Shown here piece after piece: positions 1-7,859 of a stretch of 7,982 nucleotides of DNA; positions within the stretch are counted from its first letter, which is position 1; every line of letters starts with the position of its first letter. The DNA comes from Nitrosomonas sp. UBA6494 (GTDB lineage: Bacteria > Pseudomonadota > Gammaproteobacteria > Burkholderiales > Nitrosomonadaceae). The stretch covers positions 6,219-14,200 of the forward strand of contig DJMI01000173.1 in NCBI GenBank assembly GCA_002435335.1, written 5' to 3'. Made by a program: the position numbers and the translations under genes. The notes beneath the pieces are model-generated. The model was not told where the DNA came from, did no database searches, and saw nothing but the letters and a program-made list of their open reading frames with translations.

Positions 1-444
1 TTGATGGCGCATAACGACTTTGTCATTACCGACTTCGAAGGCGATCCCGATCAGTCATTGGAAACGCGGCGCGCCAAAAAGCTGCCGCTTGTCGATGCCG
101 CAAACTTGTGTTTTTCGCTTTGCCTGGCCGCATCACAGGCGCAGCAGCGGCATTTAACCGAATACACCGAGCATGGCGACTTATTTGCGGCCAGCGTGCG
201 GCAATGGTTGACGGTATCCGTAGAAGCTTTTCTTTGCGGATATTCCCGTGCAATCGCCGGATGCTGCACGCATCCCGGTGAACCGGAATTGACCGGATAT
301 ATGCTTCAACTTTTTTTGGTAGAAAAATTATTATTTGAATTCAATCGCATGAATAATGATGAAGCAGCGCTGACGGAATCTTCGGTGCTGATTCTGCTTG
401 ACTTGTTCGAGCAAACCACACTATTTTCTATAGGTGAGGAATGA
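1..444 (+). CDS. Maltokinase C-terminal part (probably the end of a TreS-maltokinase fusion), 5' partial
   Basis: Maltokinase phosphorylates maltose with ATP to give maltose 1-phosphate, the substrate of the glucan-building enzyme GlgE, in the cytoplasm. The frame is open from the first base, so the TTG-ATG at the edge is not a real start. The sequence opens with NDFVITDFEGDP, matching the family's metal-binding DFEGEP motif (Asp codon at 31-33), followed by ETRRAKKLPLVD, which corresponds to the usual ERRxKxSPLRD. The tail FLVEKLLFEFN matches the family's FLLEKALYE helix. The catalytic-loop motif (HGDxHxGQ in the family) would lie just outside the window. In many proteobacteria this domain is fused behind trehalose synthase (TreS); that part is not visible, so no symbol is given. 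Odd: the normally conserved PLRDVAGMLRSF segment reads PLVDAANLCFSL here, so activity may be altered. The frame is intact to the TGA at 442-444. Domain identity is confident; the fusion is inferred. Confidence 0.82.
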   Translation: MMAHNDFVITDFEGDPDQSLETRRAKKLPLVDAANLCFSLCLAASQAQQRHLTEYTEHGDLFAASVRQWLTVSVEAFLCGYSRAIAGCCTHPGEPELTGYMLQLFLVEKLLFEFNRMNNDEAALTESSVLILLDLFEQTTLFSIGEE

Positions 445-512
445 ATGTGAACCACTAAACCCTCTGCACGGGCAAACCGGTCAATATCCTGCCACCATCC
501 CGGTTGAGCAAC

Positions 513-517
513 AATCT
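513..517. repeat. Left target-site duplication, AATCT
   Basis: AATCT immediately precedes the left terminal inverted repeat and is repeated exactly after the right one at 659-663. Removing the element and one copy restores a continuous presumed empty site, GCAACAATCTGAAACAG. Confidence 0.8.
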
Positions 518-658
518 GAGACCTTTGCACGGTGTCATGAGCGGTACGAGAATAAGGCAAAAATTTGCGAAAAAGCGGAGTTTACACAGGGTAAATGAGC
601 ATTTTTCGCGAATTTTTAACGCAATTATCGTGCCGCGTAGTAACCGTGCAAAGGTCTC
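518..658. mobile_element. MITE-like non-autonomous insertion element, 141 bp
   Basis: The element is bounded by perfect 15-bp terminal inverted repeats, GAGACCTTTGCACGG at 518-532 and CCGTGCAAAGGTCTC at 644-658. Five-base direct repeats AATCT flank it at 513-517 and 659-663, as expected of a target-site duplication. It holds no transposase, only 111 bp of interior with nested palindromes, so it must be moved by a transposase elsewhere. The terminal sequence is reminiscent of IS5-family ends, but I could not check this, and a 5-bp duplication is not the usual length for the common IS5 groups. It sits between two genes of one pathway and may affect treZ expression. Confidence 0.85.
559..617. 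repeat. Nested hairpin inside the MITE
   Basis: AAAAATTTGCGAAAAA (559-574) pairs with TTTTTCGCGAATTTTT (602-617) with one mismatch over 16 positions. Inside it, TTTAC (581-585) pairs with GTAAA (591-595) around a 5-base loop. Together with the terminal repeats, the element can fold into a long interrupted stem on either strand. Such structure is typical of MITEs and could act on read-through transcripts. It is not followed by a T-run, so I do not call it a terminator. Confidence 0.7.
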
Positions 659-663
659 AATCT
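659..663. repeat. Right target-site duplication, AATCT
   Basis: This is the exact copy of 513-517, directly abutting the right terminal inverted repeat. The intact duplication and perfect inverted repeats suggest a fairly recent insertion. Confidence 0.8.
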
Positions 664-747
664 GAAACAGACCGGCCAGCGTGCAGTCTGCCAGCTCACA
701 AGCTGCCGATAAACGATGAACACGACCGGAATCCGGTTTGCACTTCT

Positions 748-2586
748 ATGATAAGACAGCACCACATGCCATTTGGCACTGAATTCATGAGCGAGGATAC
801 CGTATGTTTTCATTTATGGGCACCGGCCGCCCGACACGTTCAATTGCTGATCGATAACGATGCGCCGCTCTCCATGCAGGCAACCGGCGGCGGTTGGTAT
901 CAGCGGATTCACCGGCCGATCCTGCCGGGCAGCCGGTATTCCTTTCAAATCGACGATGGCATGCGGGTTCCCGATCCGGCATCCCGTTACAATCCCGATG
1001 ATGCGCACGCCGCCAGCCAGTTAATCAATCCCGCGGCATTCGACTGGTGCGATGATGAATGGCATGGACGTCCTTGGGAAGAGGCTGTCATTTATGAGAT
1101 CCATACCGGCACTTTCACGCCGCAAGGCACTTTCGCCGCACTCGAGCAAAAACTTGGGTATCTGGCTGATCTGGGTGTCACCGCAATTGAATTGATGCCA
1201 ATCGCGGATTTTCCGGGTCGCTGCAATTGGGGCTATGACGGTGTTTTGCTGTTTGCTCCGGACAGCACTTACGGCACCCCGGAAGATTTAAAGCGGCTGG
1301 TGCAAAGCGCTCACCGTCATGGATTGATGGTACTGCTTGATGTCGTGTATAACCATTTCGGGCCGGAAGGCAATTATCTTCATCGCTATGCACCGCAGTT
1401 CTTTACCGACCGTCATCATACTCCCTGGGGTCAAGCGATTAATTTCGATGGCGAGTGCTCCCGCATTGTGCGTGATTTTTTTATCCACAATGCGCTTTAT
1501 TGGCTGGAGGAATACCACTTCGACGGATTGCGGTTGGACGCCGTGCACTCCATCATGGATGACAGTCAACCGGATTTCCTGAAAGAACTGGCGCAACAGG
1601 TCCGATCTACATTGGGTGCAAACCGCCACGTTCACCTCATTTTGGAGAATGATCACAATGCAGCGCACCGTCTGCAACGTAACCTGCAGGGCAAATGCAC
1701 CGGGTTCACCGCGCAATGGAACGACGATGCGCACCATGCATGCCATGTGCTGCTGACCGGCGAGCGCGATGGTTATTACGCGGATTACGCAGGCAATCCC
1801 GTTTTGCATTTAGGACGCTGTTTGACCGAAGGTTTTGCGTATCAGGGTGAGGTCTCGGCTTATCGTCATGGCGCACCACGCGGCGAACCGAGCGCGCATT
1901 TGCCGGCTTCGGCTTTTGTCTGGTTTCTACAAAACCACGATCAGGTCGGCAACCGTGCGTTTGGCGAGCGCCTTACAACATTGGTCTCACCCGAAGCATT
2001 GCGCGCCGCCGTCATTTTGCTGCTCCTGTCGCCATCAGTACCGTTATTGTTCATGGGGGAAGAATGGGGCGCGCGAGAGCCGTTTCCTTTCTTTTGCGGT
2101 TTCACCGGTGAGCTTGCGCAGGCTGTCACTACCGGCAGGCGCAGGGAGTTCGCACGGTTTGCTGGTTTTCACGATCCACGAATGCAGCAAGAAATTCCCG
2201 ATCCTTGCGCTGCAAGCACGTTTGCGCTGGCAAAGTTAAACTGGCAAACGCAAAACGATCCGCTGCACCGCGAATGGCTGGCACTCTACCGGACGTTACT
2301 GGCTTTGCGTTTGCAAACGATCGTACCGCTGTTGTCCGACATCGTGGATAGCCGCTTTGAGATTCTGACACCCCATGCATTACAAGCCGCTTGGCAACTT
2401 GCCGGCCACGGGCAACTCACCGTTACCGTCAATTTTAGCGATAAGCCTGCCAAGCTCTTGCACCGCCCGCAAGGGCAATTGCTTTTTTTCAGCCACGATC
2501 ACTTCGAACAAGCCAATCCAGCATCCGGGATCTTGCCCGCATTCTCCGCTGCTTGGTATCTGAAAGGTTGCCATGAATCAGACTGA
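748..2586 (+). CDS. treZ: Malto-oligosyltrehalose trehalohydrolase
   Basis: TreZ (GH13) hydrolyses the alpha-1,4 bond next to the terminal trehalose unit of maltooligosyltrehalose, releasing free trehalose in the cytoplasm; it follows TreY in the pathway. From ATG 748 it is 612 residues, normal for the family. An N-terminal CBM48-like beta domain starts at MPFGTEF and contains FHLWAPAARHVQL. The GH13 motifs follow in order: region I DVVYNHFGPEGNYL (Asp198, His203), region II FDGLRLDAVHS (nucleophile Asp264), region III LILENDHN (acid Glu300), and region IV FLQNHDQVGNR (His397, Asp398). A C-terminal beta domain ends the protein. The frame stays open back to an ATG at 595, just after a TAA, but that 51-codon extension lies in the MITE and spacer and shows no family similarity. 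I chose 748; 766 or 787 are possible, and none has a good ribosome site. Its end overlaps the next gene by 14 bp, indicating an operon. Confidence 0.93.
   Translation: MIRQHHMPFGTEFMSEDTVCFHLWAPAARHVQLLIDNDAPLSMQATGGGWYQRIHRPILPGSRYSFQIDDGMRVPDPASRYNPDDAHAASQLINPAAFDWCDDEWHGRPWEEAVIYEIHTGTFTPQGTFAALEQKLGYLADLGVTAIELMPIADFPGRCNWGYDGVLLFAPDSTYGTPEDLKRLVQSAHRHGLMVLLDVVYNHFGPEGNYLHRYAPQFFTDRHHTPWGQAINFDGECSRIVRDFFIHNALYWLEEYHFDGLRLDAVHSIMDDSQPDFLKELAQQVRSTLGANRHVHLILENDHNAAHRLQRNLQGKCTGFTAQWNDDAHHACHVLLTGERDGYYADYAGNPVLHLGRCLTEGFAYQGEVSAYRHGAPRGEPSAHLPASAFVWFLQNHDQVGNRAFGERLTTLVSPEALRAAVILLLLSPSVPLLFMGEEWGAREPFPFFCGFTGELAQAVTTGRRREFARFAGFHDPRMQQEIPDPCAASTFALAKLNWQTQNDPLHREWLALYRTLLALRLQTIVPLLSDIVDSRFEILTPHALQAAWQLAGHGQLTVTVNFSDKPAKLLHRPQGQLLFFSHDHFEQANPASGILPAFSAAWYLKGCHESD
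2563..2567 (+). promoter_or_regulatory. Ribosome binding site of the malQ-treY fusion
   Basis: AAAGG lies 5 bases before ATG 2573, inside the last codons of treZ. It supports this start and, with the 14-bp overlap of the two genes, suggests translational coupling: ribosomes finishing treZ can restart on the fusion gene. Confidence 0.6.
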
Positions 2587-5500
2587 CGATGAATTGGCAT
2601 TATTAGCGCGTCTCAGCAGCCTGGCCGGTATCCTGCCGGTCTATACCGACAATTGGCAGCAACCGCATTTCACCCAGCCACAAACGCAACGCAAGCTGTT
2701 AGCGACAATGGGATTCGATGTGTCTACCCCGCAGCGCATCGCATCAGCCATCAAAGCATACGAATTGCAACCTTGGCAGCGTATCCTTGAACCTGTTAAG
2801 GTGATAACGCAAGAACATCCGCCCTGGGTATCCGTTACCATACCGGACGATCTGGCAAACGGAGTTTGGACATGGCGCCTGCTTCTCGAAAACAATGAAG
2901 TATTACAAGGGCAATTCAGCCCCGCGGCATTGCACAAAATTGCCAGCAAAAAAATTATCAGAACCCGCTTTACCCGGCGGCGGTTGGATTTGCCGCCGCA
3001 ACTGCCATGCGGCTACCACCGTTTGGAACTAACGCATACGGCAAAAGAGCCTTGCATCAGTCAAACACTTATCATCGCTCCTGCTACCTGCTATCAACCG
3101 CAGGCTGTTAGCGGTGAGAATCGTGTCTGGGGATTGGCGGTGCAGCTATATGCGTTGCGTTCCGAGCGGCATTGGGGCATCGGCGACTTTACCGATTTAC
3201 GCTTAATTCTGGAACATTGGTCGACGCAGGATACCGACATCATCGGCATCAATCCGGTGCATGCCATGTTCCCGTATAACCCGGAACATGCGAGTCCTTA
3301 TAGCCCGTCCAGCCGCTTGTTTCTCAACATTCTTTATCTGGATGTCGAGGCGATCAGCGATTTTCATGAATGCGAAGAAGCCAGAGCCATACTGAGAACC
3401 CCCGAGTTTCAGATCCGTCTGGAAGGGCTGCGTTTGTCCGAGTTGGTTGATTATGCCGGAGTTGCTGCGCTCAAGTTGCCGCTGCTGGAAATGCTGTTTG
3501 AACGTTTTTGCACACACCATTTGCAATCAGATAGCGAACGTGCCAAGGAATTTCGCGCATTTCAGAGCCGTGAAGGCGATGATTTGTACCAGCATGCGTT
3601 GTTCGAAGCATTGCAAGAGTATTTTCACCGCCAGGATCCGGGTGTTTGGGGCTGGCCGGTTTGGCCGGAATCCTATCGTAATCCGCAATCCAGCGAAGTA
3701 CGGCAATTTGCGGAAAACCACCACAGCCGCATCGATTTTTTTTCCTACCTGCAGTGGCAAGCTGATCTGCAACTTGCAGCTGTTGGCATGCGTTCGCTGG
3801 AATTGGGGTTGGGCATCGGTTTGTATTTGGATTTAGCGGTTTCCGTCGATGGCGGCGGCGCGGAATCCTGGGCCAATCAAACGCTTTATGCATCGGGAGC
3901 AAGTATTGGCGCACCGCCAGAACTGAACAATCAACTTGGTCAGGATTGGGGATTACCACCGTTTTTGCCGGATCGTTTACACGAGACAGCGTATGCAGCT
4001 TTCATTCGCGTACTGCGGCACAATATGCGCTATGCCGGTGCGTTGCGCATCGACCATGTTATGGGACTCATGCGTCAGTACTGGATTCCCGAGGGATGCA
4101 CGGCCGCTGAAGGCGCCTACGTCCGATTTCCGTTCGATGATTTGCTCGGTATCCTAGCACTTGAAAGCCAGCGTAACCAGTGCCTGGTTATCGGTGAAGA
4201 CCTCGGTACCGTGCCCGAAGAGGTGAGCGCCGCATTACCGCAGCGAGGTATCTTGTCGTACCGCTTGCTGATTCTGGAAAAAGAACCCGGCGGCAACTTC
4301 ACGGCGCCGGAAAATTATCCCGCGAAAGCCCTCACCGCCGTCACCACGCACGATTTACCGACACTGCCGGGTTATTGGGCGGGACGTGACATCATGCTAC
4401 GCACCGACTTGCATCTATTTAGCTCGGAAGAGGCGCGCCAAACGCAGGTGGTCGGGCGAGCCCAGGAACGTGCCTATTTATTGTTGCGCTTGGAACAAGC
4501 CGGGTTATTGCCGGATGGCTTGACCGTTAACCCTGTCTCGCTGCCGTCCGCATCGCCGGAATTCATCCAGGCGGTGTACAGTTACTTGGCTCGCAGCCCT
4601 GCCAAAATTCTGATGGTTCAAATTGAAGACATTCTCGAAGTGCTGGATCAAATCAATATCCCATCTACAACCACACAACATCCAAATTGGCGCCGCAAAC
4701 TGCCGATCAACCTAGAGGCTTACGCAGCCGAACGTAGAATACAGGCGCTTTCCGCGGCGATGCGATACGAACGGCCACGCGTCCGTTGCAAGCCAAAAAC
4801 GGAGCGGCATTTGCGGATTCCGCAAGCGACTTACCGCCTGCAACTGAATCAGGCATTCACTTTCTCTCAAGCGACGCAAATCGTGCCCTATCTGGCACAG
4901 TTGGGAATCAGCCATGTGTACTGTTCTCCCTATCTCAAAGCGCGCCCCGGCAGCAGTCATGGTTACGATATTGTCGATCATCACCTGTTTAATCCCGAGA
5001 TCGGCGACAAGGAAGCATTCGATACTTTCTGTGCTGCACTGCGCGCACAAGGCATGGGGCAAATCATGGATCTGGTACCCAATCACATGGGTGTCATGGG
5101 GGCGGACAATCAGTGGTGGCTCGATGTCTTGGAAAACGGTCCCGTTTCGATCTATGCACCATTCTTCGATATCGATTGGCGCCCGCTAAAAACGCAATTG
5201 CGCCATAAAGTGCTATTGCCTATTCTCGGTCAATCGTATGGCGATACGCTGGAAAATGGACAATTAACGCTCCAGTTCGATGAAGCAAACGGCAGCTTCA
5301 GTGTATGGTTCTTCCAACATCGCCTCCCGGTTACGCCACGCGAATATTGCCGGCTACTGCGGCATCGCTTGTCATTGCTGGAAGGACAATTGCGGCCGGA
5401 TCACCCCGATCTGCAAGAGCTCGCCAGCTTGATTACCGCTTTCGCCAATCTGCCCGCTGGCGGCATCATGACCTCCGATACAATCCTCGAACGGCATCGC

Positions 5501-7720
5501 GACCAAGAGTTGCTGAAACGCCGCCTGGCGATGCTTGCGAGCGCATCATTGCCGGTTCGACAGATGATTCAGGATACGATCAGCGATTACAACGCTATAC
5601 CGGCTCAGCACGAATCGCCCGGTTTGCTACATGAATTGCTCGAAGCCCAATCGTGGCGGATTGCCAACTGGCGCGTTGCGTCCGATGAGATCAATTACCG
5701 GCGCTTCTTCGACATCAACGATCTCGCTGCTTTGCGCATGGAAGACTGCCATGTGTTTGAGGCGACGCATCAACTGGTATTGGAATTGATCGCCGAAGGC
5801 AAAGTCGACGGTTTGCGGATCGATCATCCGGATGGATTGTACGATCCGCTACAGTATTTCCAGCGGCTGCAGGATCGCGTCGCCATCCGCTCACCGGCGC
5901 AAGCCGGCGAGCAACCGATCTATATCGTGGCGGAAAAAATTCTCGCGGAACATGAACCGTTGCGGCAAGATTGGCCTATTCACGGCACCACCGGTTATGA
6001 GTTTTGCAGCCTTATCAACGGATTGTTTGTCGATCCTGAAGCCCAAACCATGCTTAGCCGGACTTATCGTGCCTTTACCCGGACACAAACCGATTTTGAC
6101 GAGCTGGTATACCGCTGCAAACACCAAATCATGAAACATGCAATGGCCAGTGAACTCAACGTTCTGGCCGGTCAGCTCAGTCAAATTTGCGAAATGCGTC
6201 CGCATACGCGCGATTTCACAACTAATCATCTGCGTCTTGCCTTGGCTGAAGTCATCGCTCATCTGCCAGTTTACCGTACATACATTCGCGACGGCCATAC
6301 GGCAGATTTGGACCGGCGCTATGTGGAATGGGCAGTCGCCATCGCGAAGAAAAGAGCACAAACTCAGGATGCCAGCATTTTCGATTTCATCAGCAGCGTC
6401 TTGCTGCTCGATGCGGTAAAGAACGCGGATGCATCCTACCATGCCGCGATCACCGCCTTTGCCATGAAGTTCCAGCAAGTTTCCAGTCCGGTGATGGCCA
6501 AAGGTTGCGAAGACACCGCTTTTTATCTGTATCACCGGTTGATTTCACTTAATGAAGTCGGTAGCGATCCGCGGCATTTCGGTGCATCGGTTAAAGCATT
6601 TCACGCGGAAAACCTTAAGCGCCTGGAGCACTGGCCACATGCCATGCTCAATACCTCTACCCACGACAGTAAGCGCAGCGAGGATGTGCGCATGCGCATC
6701 AACGTGTTGACCGAGATTCCCGAGCGATGGCACCAGCAGGCACGGCGCTGGCGGCGGCTCAATCGAAGCAAAAAACGATTGGTGGAGCATCATGAAGTAC
6801 CCAGTGCCAATGATGAATACTTGTTGTATCAAACGATGCTCGGCATCTGGCCACTAACAACGCTCATTGCGGATGAGTACGACGCGTTGCTGGCTCGCCT
6901 CGAGGCTTACATGATCAAAGCTGCCCGCGAAGCCAAACAACATACCAACTGGTTCAATCCCGATACGGTTTATGAAGACGGGTTGCTGAGTTTTATCCGG
7001 CAAATTACGAATCCCGTCGAAAAGAATGCTTTTCTCGCCGATTTTATCGATTTTCACCGGCACATCGCTCGCTGCGGCATGTTCAACTCACTTAGTCAAA
7101 CACTACTCAAGCTGTCGGTTCCAGGTGTCCCCGATATTTATCAGGGTAACGAGCTATGGGAATTCAATCTGGTCGACCCGGACAACCGCCGTTCCATCGA
7201 TTATTCGCAGCGGCTGCAATTGCTGGAGCAAATCAAGAAAACTACTGCCGTCCCACAAATCCAGCTTGCTCCAGTAGTGCGACAATTGCTCGATCACTTA
7301 CCGGACGGGAGAGCCAAGTTGTATTTAACCTGGCAATTGCTACAAATTCGTAAGCAGTGGCCGGAAATCTTTCAGAAAGGCGCTTATCTGCCGCTGCCTG
7401 TTTCGGGTGAACACAAAGAGCATATCTGCGCCTTCATGCGGCAAACCGAAGAAATCAGCTTGATCGTCATCGCGCCACGTTGGTTTTCCAAGTTAATCAC
7501 AGCCGCGAATACGGAATTTCCATTGGGTGAAACGGTATGGGGTGATGCAACTTGGATTGAAATTGCTAAACCGGGTACGGCAGTAAAAAATCACGCCCTG
7601 AATCTATTAACTGGCGAAACCGTATTGTTCACTGAAATCAACGACAATCTCTCATTATCAGCAGCTCAAGCGTTGATGTCGTTTCCTGTAGCGTTAGTGC
7701 GCATTTCAACAGCCTGTTAA
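2573..7720 (+). CDS. malQ-treY: Bifunctional 4-alpha-glucanotransferase / malto-oligosyltrehalose synthase (MalQ-TreY fusion)
   Basis: A 1715-residue cytoplasmic protein with two glycosidase-clan enzymes in one frame. Residues 1 to about 170 are the accessory N-terminal region of long MalQ proteins. Residues 186-735 are GH77 amylomaltase: LYALRSERHWGIGDF, SPYSPSSRLFLN, nucleophile Asp494 in LRIDHVMG, acid Glu542 in VIGEDLGTVPEEV, and Asp594 in TTHDLPT. MalQ transfers maltodextrin segments between chains. After a short basic linker (about 733-748), TreY fills 749-1715: TYRLQ start, GSSHGYDI, MDLVPNHMG (Asp833, His838), nucleophile Asp1084 in DGLRIDHPDGL, acid Glu1121 in VAEKIL, Asp1365 in NTSTHDSKRSEDVR, and PGVPDIYQGNE near 1517. 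TreY isomerises the reducing-end alpha-1,4 bond to alpha,alpha-1,1, making the TreZ substrate. No internal stop or frameshift is seen and both active sites look complete. Fusions of this order and about this size are known in proteobacteria. It is probably co-transcribed with treZ. Confidence 0.95.
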   Translation: MNQTDDELALLARLSSLAGILPVYTDNWQQPHFTQPQTQRKLLATMGFDVSTPQRIASAIKAYELQPWQRILEPVKVITQEHPPWVSVTIPDDLANGVWTWRLLLENNEVLQGQFSPAALHKIASKKIIRTRFTRRRLDLPPQLPCGYHRLELTHTAKEPCISQTLIIAPATCYQPQAVSGENRVWGLAVQLYALRSERHWGIGDFTDLRLILEHWSTQDTDIIGINPVHAMFPYNPEHASPYSPSSRLFLNILYLDVEAISDFHECEEARAILRTPEFQIRLEGLRLSELVDYAGVAALKLPLLEMLFERFCTHHLQSDSERAKEFRAFQSREGDDLYQHALFEALQEYFHRQDPGVWGWPVWPESYRNPQSSEVRQFAENHHSRIDFFSYLQWQADLQLAAVGMRSLELGLGIGLYLDLAVSVDGGGAESWANQTLYASGASIGAPPELNNQLGQDWGLPPFLPDRLHETAYAAFIRVLRHNMRYAGALRIDHVMGLMRQYWIPEGCTAAEGAYVRFPFDDLLGILALESQRNQCLVIGEDLGTVPEEVSAALPQRGILSYRLLILEKEPGGNFTAPENYPAKALTAVTTHDLPTLPGYWAGRDIMLRTDLHLFSSEEARQTQVVGRAQERAYLLLRLEQAGLLPDGLTVNPVSLPSASPEFIQAVYSYLARSPAKILMVQIEDILEVLDQINIPSTTTQHPNWRRKLPINLEAYAAERRIQALSAAMRYERPRVRCKPKTERHLRIPQATYRLQLNQAFTFSQATQIVPYLAQLGISHVYCSPYLKARPGSSHGYDIVDHHLFNPEIGDKEAFDTFCAALRAQGMGQIMDLVPNHMGVMGADNQWWLDVLENGPVSIYAPFFDIDWRPLKTQLRHKVLLPILGQSYGDTLENGQLTLQFDEANGSFSVWFFQHRLPVTPREYCRLLRHRLSLLEGQLRPDHPDLQELASLITAFANLPAGGIMTSDTILERHRDQELLKRRLAMLASASLPVRQMIQDTISDYNAIPAQHESPGLLHELLEAQSWRIANWRVASDEINYRRFFDINDLAALRMEDCHVFEATHQLVLELIAEGKVDGLRIDHPDGLYDPLQYFQRLQDRVAIRSPAQAGEQPIYIVAEKILAEHEPLRQDWPIHGTTGYEFCSLINGLFVDPEAQTMLSRTYRAFTRTQTDFDELVYRCKHQIMKHAMASELNVLAGQLSQICEMRPHTRDFTTNHLRLALAEVIAHLPVYRTYIRDGHTADLDRRYVEWAVAIAKKRAQTQDASIFDFISSVLLLDAVKNADASYHAAITAFAMKFQQVSSPVMAKGCEDTAFYLYHRLISLNEVGSDPRHFGASVKAFHAENLKRLEHWPHAMLNTSTHDSKRSEDVRMRINVLTEIPERWHQQARRWRRLNRSKKRLVEHHEVPSANDEYLLYQTMLGIWPLTTLIADEYDALLARLEAYMIKAAREAKQHTNWFNPDTVYEDGLLSFIRQITNPVEKNAFLADFIDFHRHIARCGMFNSLSQTLLKLSVPGVPDIYQGNELWEFNLVDPDNRRSIDYSQRLQLLEQIKKTTAVPQIQLAPVVRQLLDHLPDGRAKLYLTWQLLQIRKQWPEIFQKGAYLPLPVSGEHKEHICAFMRQTEEISLIVIAPRWFSKLITAANTEFPLGETVWGDATWIEIAKPGTAVKNHALNLLTGETVLFTEINDNLSLSAAQALMSFPVALVRISTAC

Positions 7721-7762
7721 GATGAGATGCAATATGGTTTTTAGACAATGTGTCTTAACAGG
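7713..7762. repeat. 10-bp inverted repeat spanning the treY stop codon
   Basis: CCTGTTAAGA (7713-7722) is the exact reverse complement of TCTTAACAGG (7753-7762), with 30 bases between; two G-U pairs could extend the stem inward. The left arm includes the TAA stop of malQ-treY. A smaller hairpin, AGACA (7743-7747) with TGTCT (7751-7755), competes with it. No T-run follows the right arm, so it is not a classical rho-independent terminator. It could be a weak or factor-dependent transcription end, an RNA-stabilising hairpin, or a remnant of an insertion element end. Confidence 0.5.
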
Positions 7763-7773
7763 GCATGAGATGG

Positions 7774-7845
7774 ATTCCTTCTACGCAAGCTAACCTCGGT
7801 CATGACGTCAAAATCGGAGCTGGATGTATCTTTGCGCAGTGTGGT
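7774..7845 (+). pseudogene. Possible short remnant of an LpxD-like hexapeptide-repeat acyltransferase
   Basis: One frame reads NLGHDVKIGAGCIFAQCG in this stretch. It resembles the segment of UDP-3-O-acylglucosamine N-acyltransferases (LpxD) around the catalytic His, where the family has forms such as QIAHNVxIG followed by an alanine-rich turn and GIAGS. Only about 20 residues match. The frame has a stop at 7756 upstream and another at 7906 downstream, and no further left-handed beta-helix repeats follow, so this cannot be a working enzyme. The match is by eye from a low-complexity repeat family and could be chance. Confidence 0.3.
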
Positions 7846-7859
7846 GCCGATCGCGCAAC

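Larger units (their letters stand above)
445..747. other. Spacer between the maltokinase gene and treZ
   Basis: This 303-bp stretch lacks a convincing gene. About half is a MITE-like insertion (518-658) with its target duplications; without it the spacer would be about 157 bp. The left flank has a weak 6-bp inverted repeat (AACCGG 475-480 and CCGGTT 500-505), too short and without a T-run to be called a terminator. The right flank has a 13-bp palindrome centred on 731 (ACCGGAATCCGGT, 725-737), a possible but unproven protein-binding site. No strong sigma-70 promoter or Shine-Dalgarno sequence is visible ahead of treZ. Confidence 0.7.

Noticed and set aside
1..6. TTG-ATG at the left edge as the start of a 147-residue gene
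   Set aside because: The frame begins inside a maltokinase domain, a few residues before the DFEG motif, so the true start lies outside the window.
475..505. Terminator after the maltokinase gene (AACCGG/CCGGTT)
   Set aside because: A 6-bp stem with a 19-base loop and no T-run is not a credible rho-independent terminator.
525..553. Sigma-70 promoter: TTGCAC, 17-base spacer, GAGAAT at the left MITE end
   Set aside because: Only about half of the consensus bases match and the -35 is simply part of the terminal repeat; too weak to annotate.
616..643. Outward promoter in the MITE: TTAACG, 16-base spacer, TAGTAA
   Set aside because: The -10 matches only three of six bases; a match this weak is expected by chance in AT-rich DNA.
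1288..1809. A 173-residue reverse-strand open frame inside treZ
   Set aside because: It is antisense to the GH13 catalytic motifs, with no family resemblance or ribosome site of note.
5891..6535. A 214-residue reverse-strand open frame inside the TreY half
   Set aside because: It lies wholly inside a strongly conserved coding sequence on the other strand and has no recognisable domain; it is a shadow frame.
7741..7762. Hairpin AGACA/TGTCT after treY as a terminator
   Set aside because: The stem is only 5 bp with a 3-base loop, and the T-run precedes the stem instead of following it.
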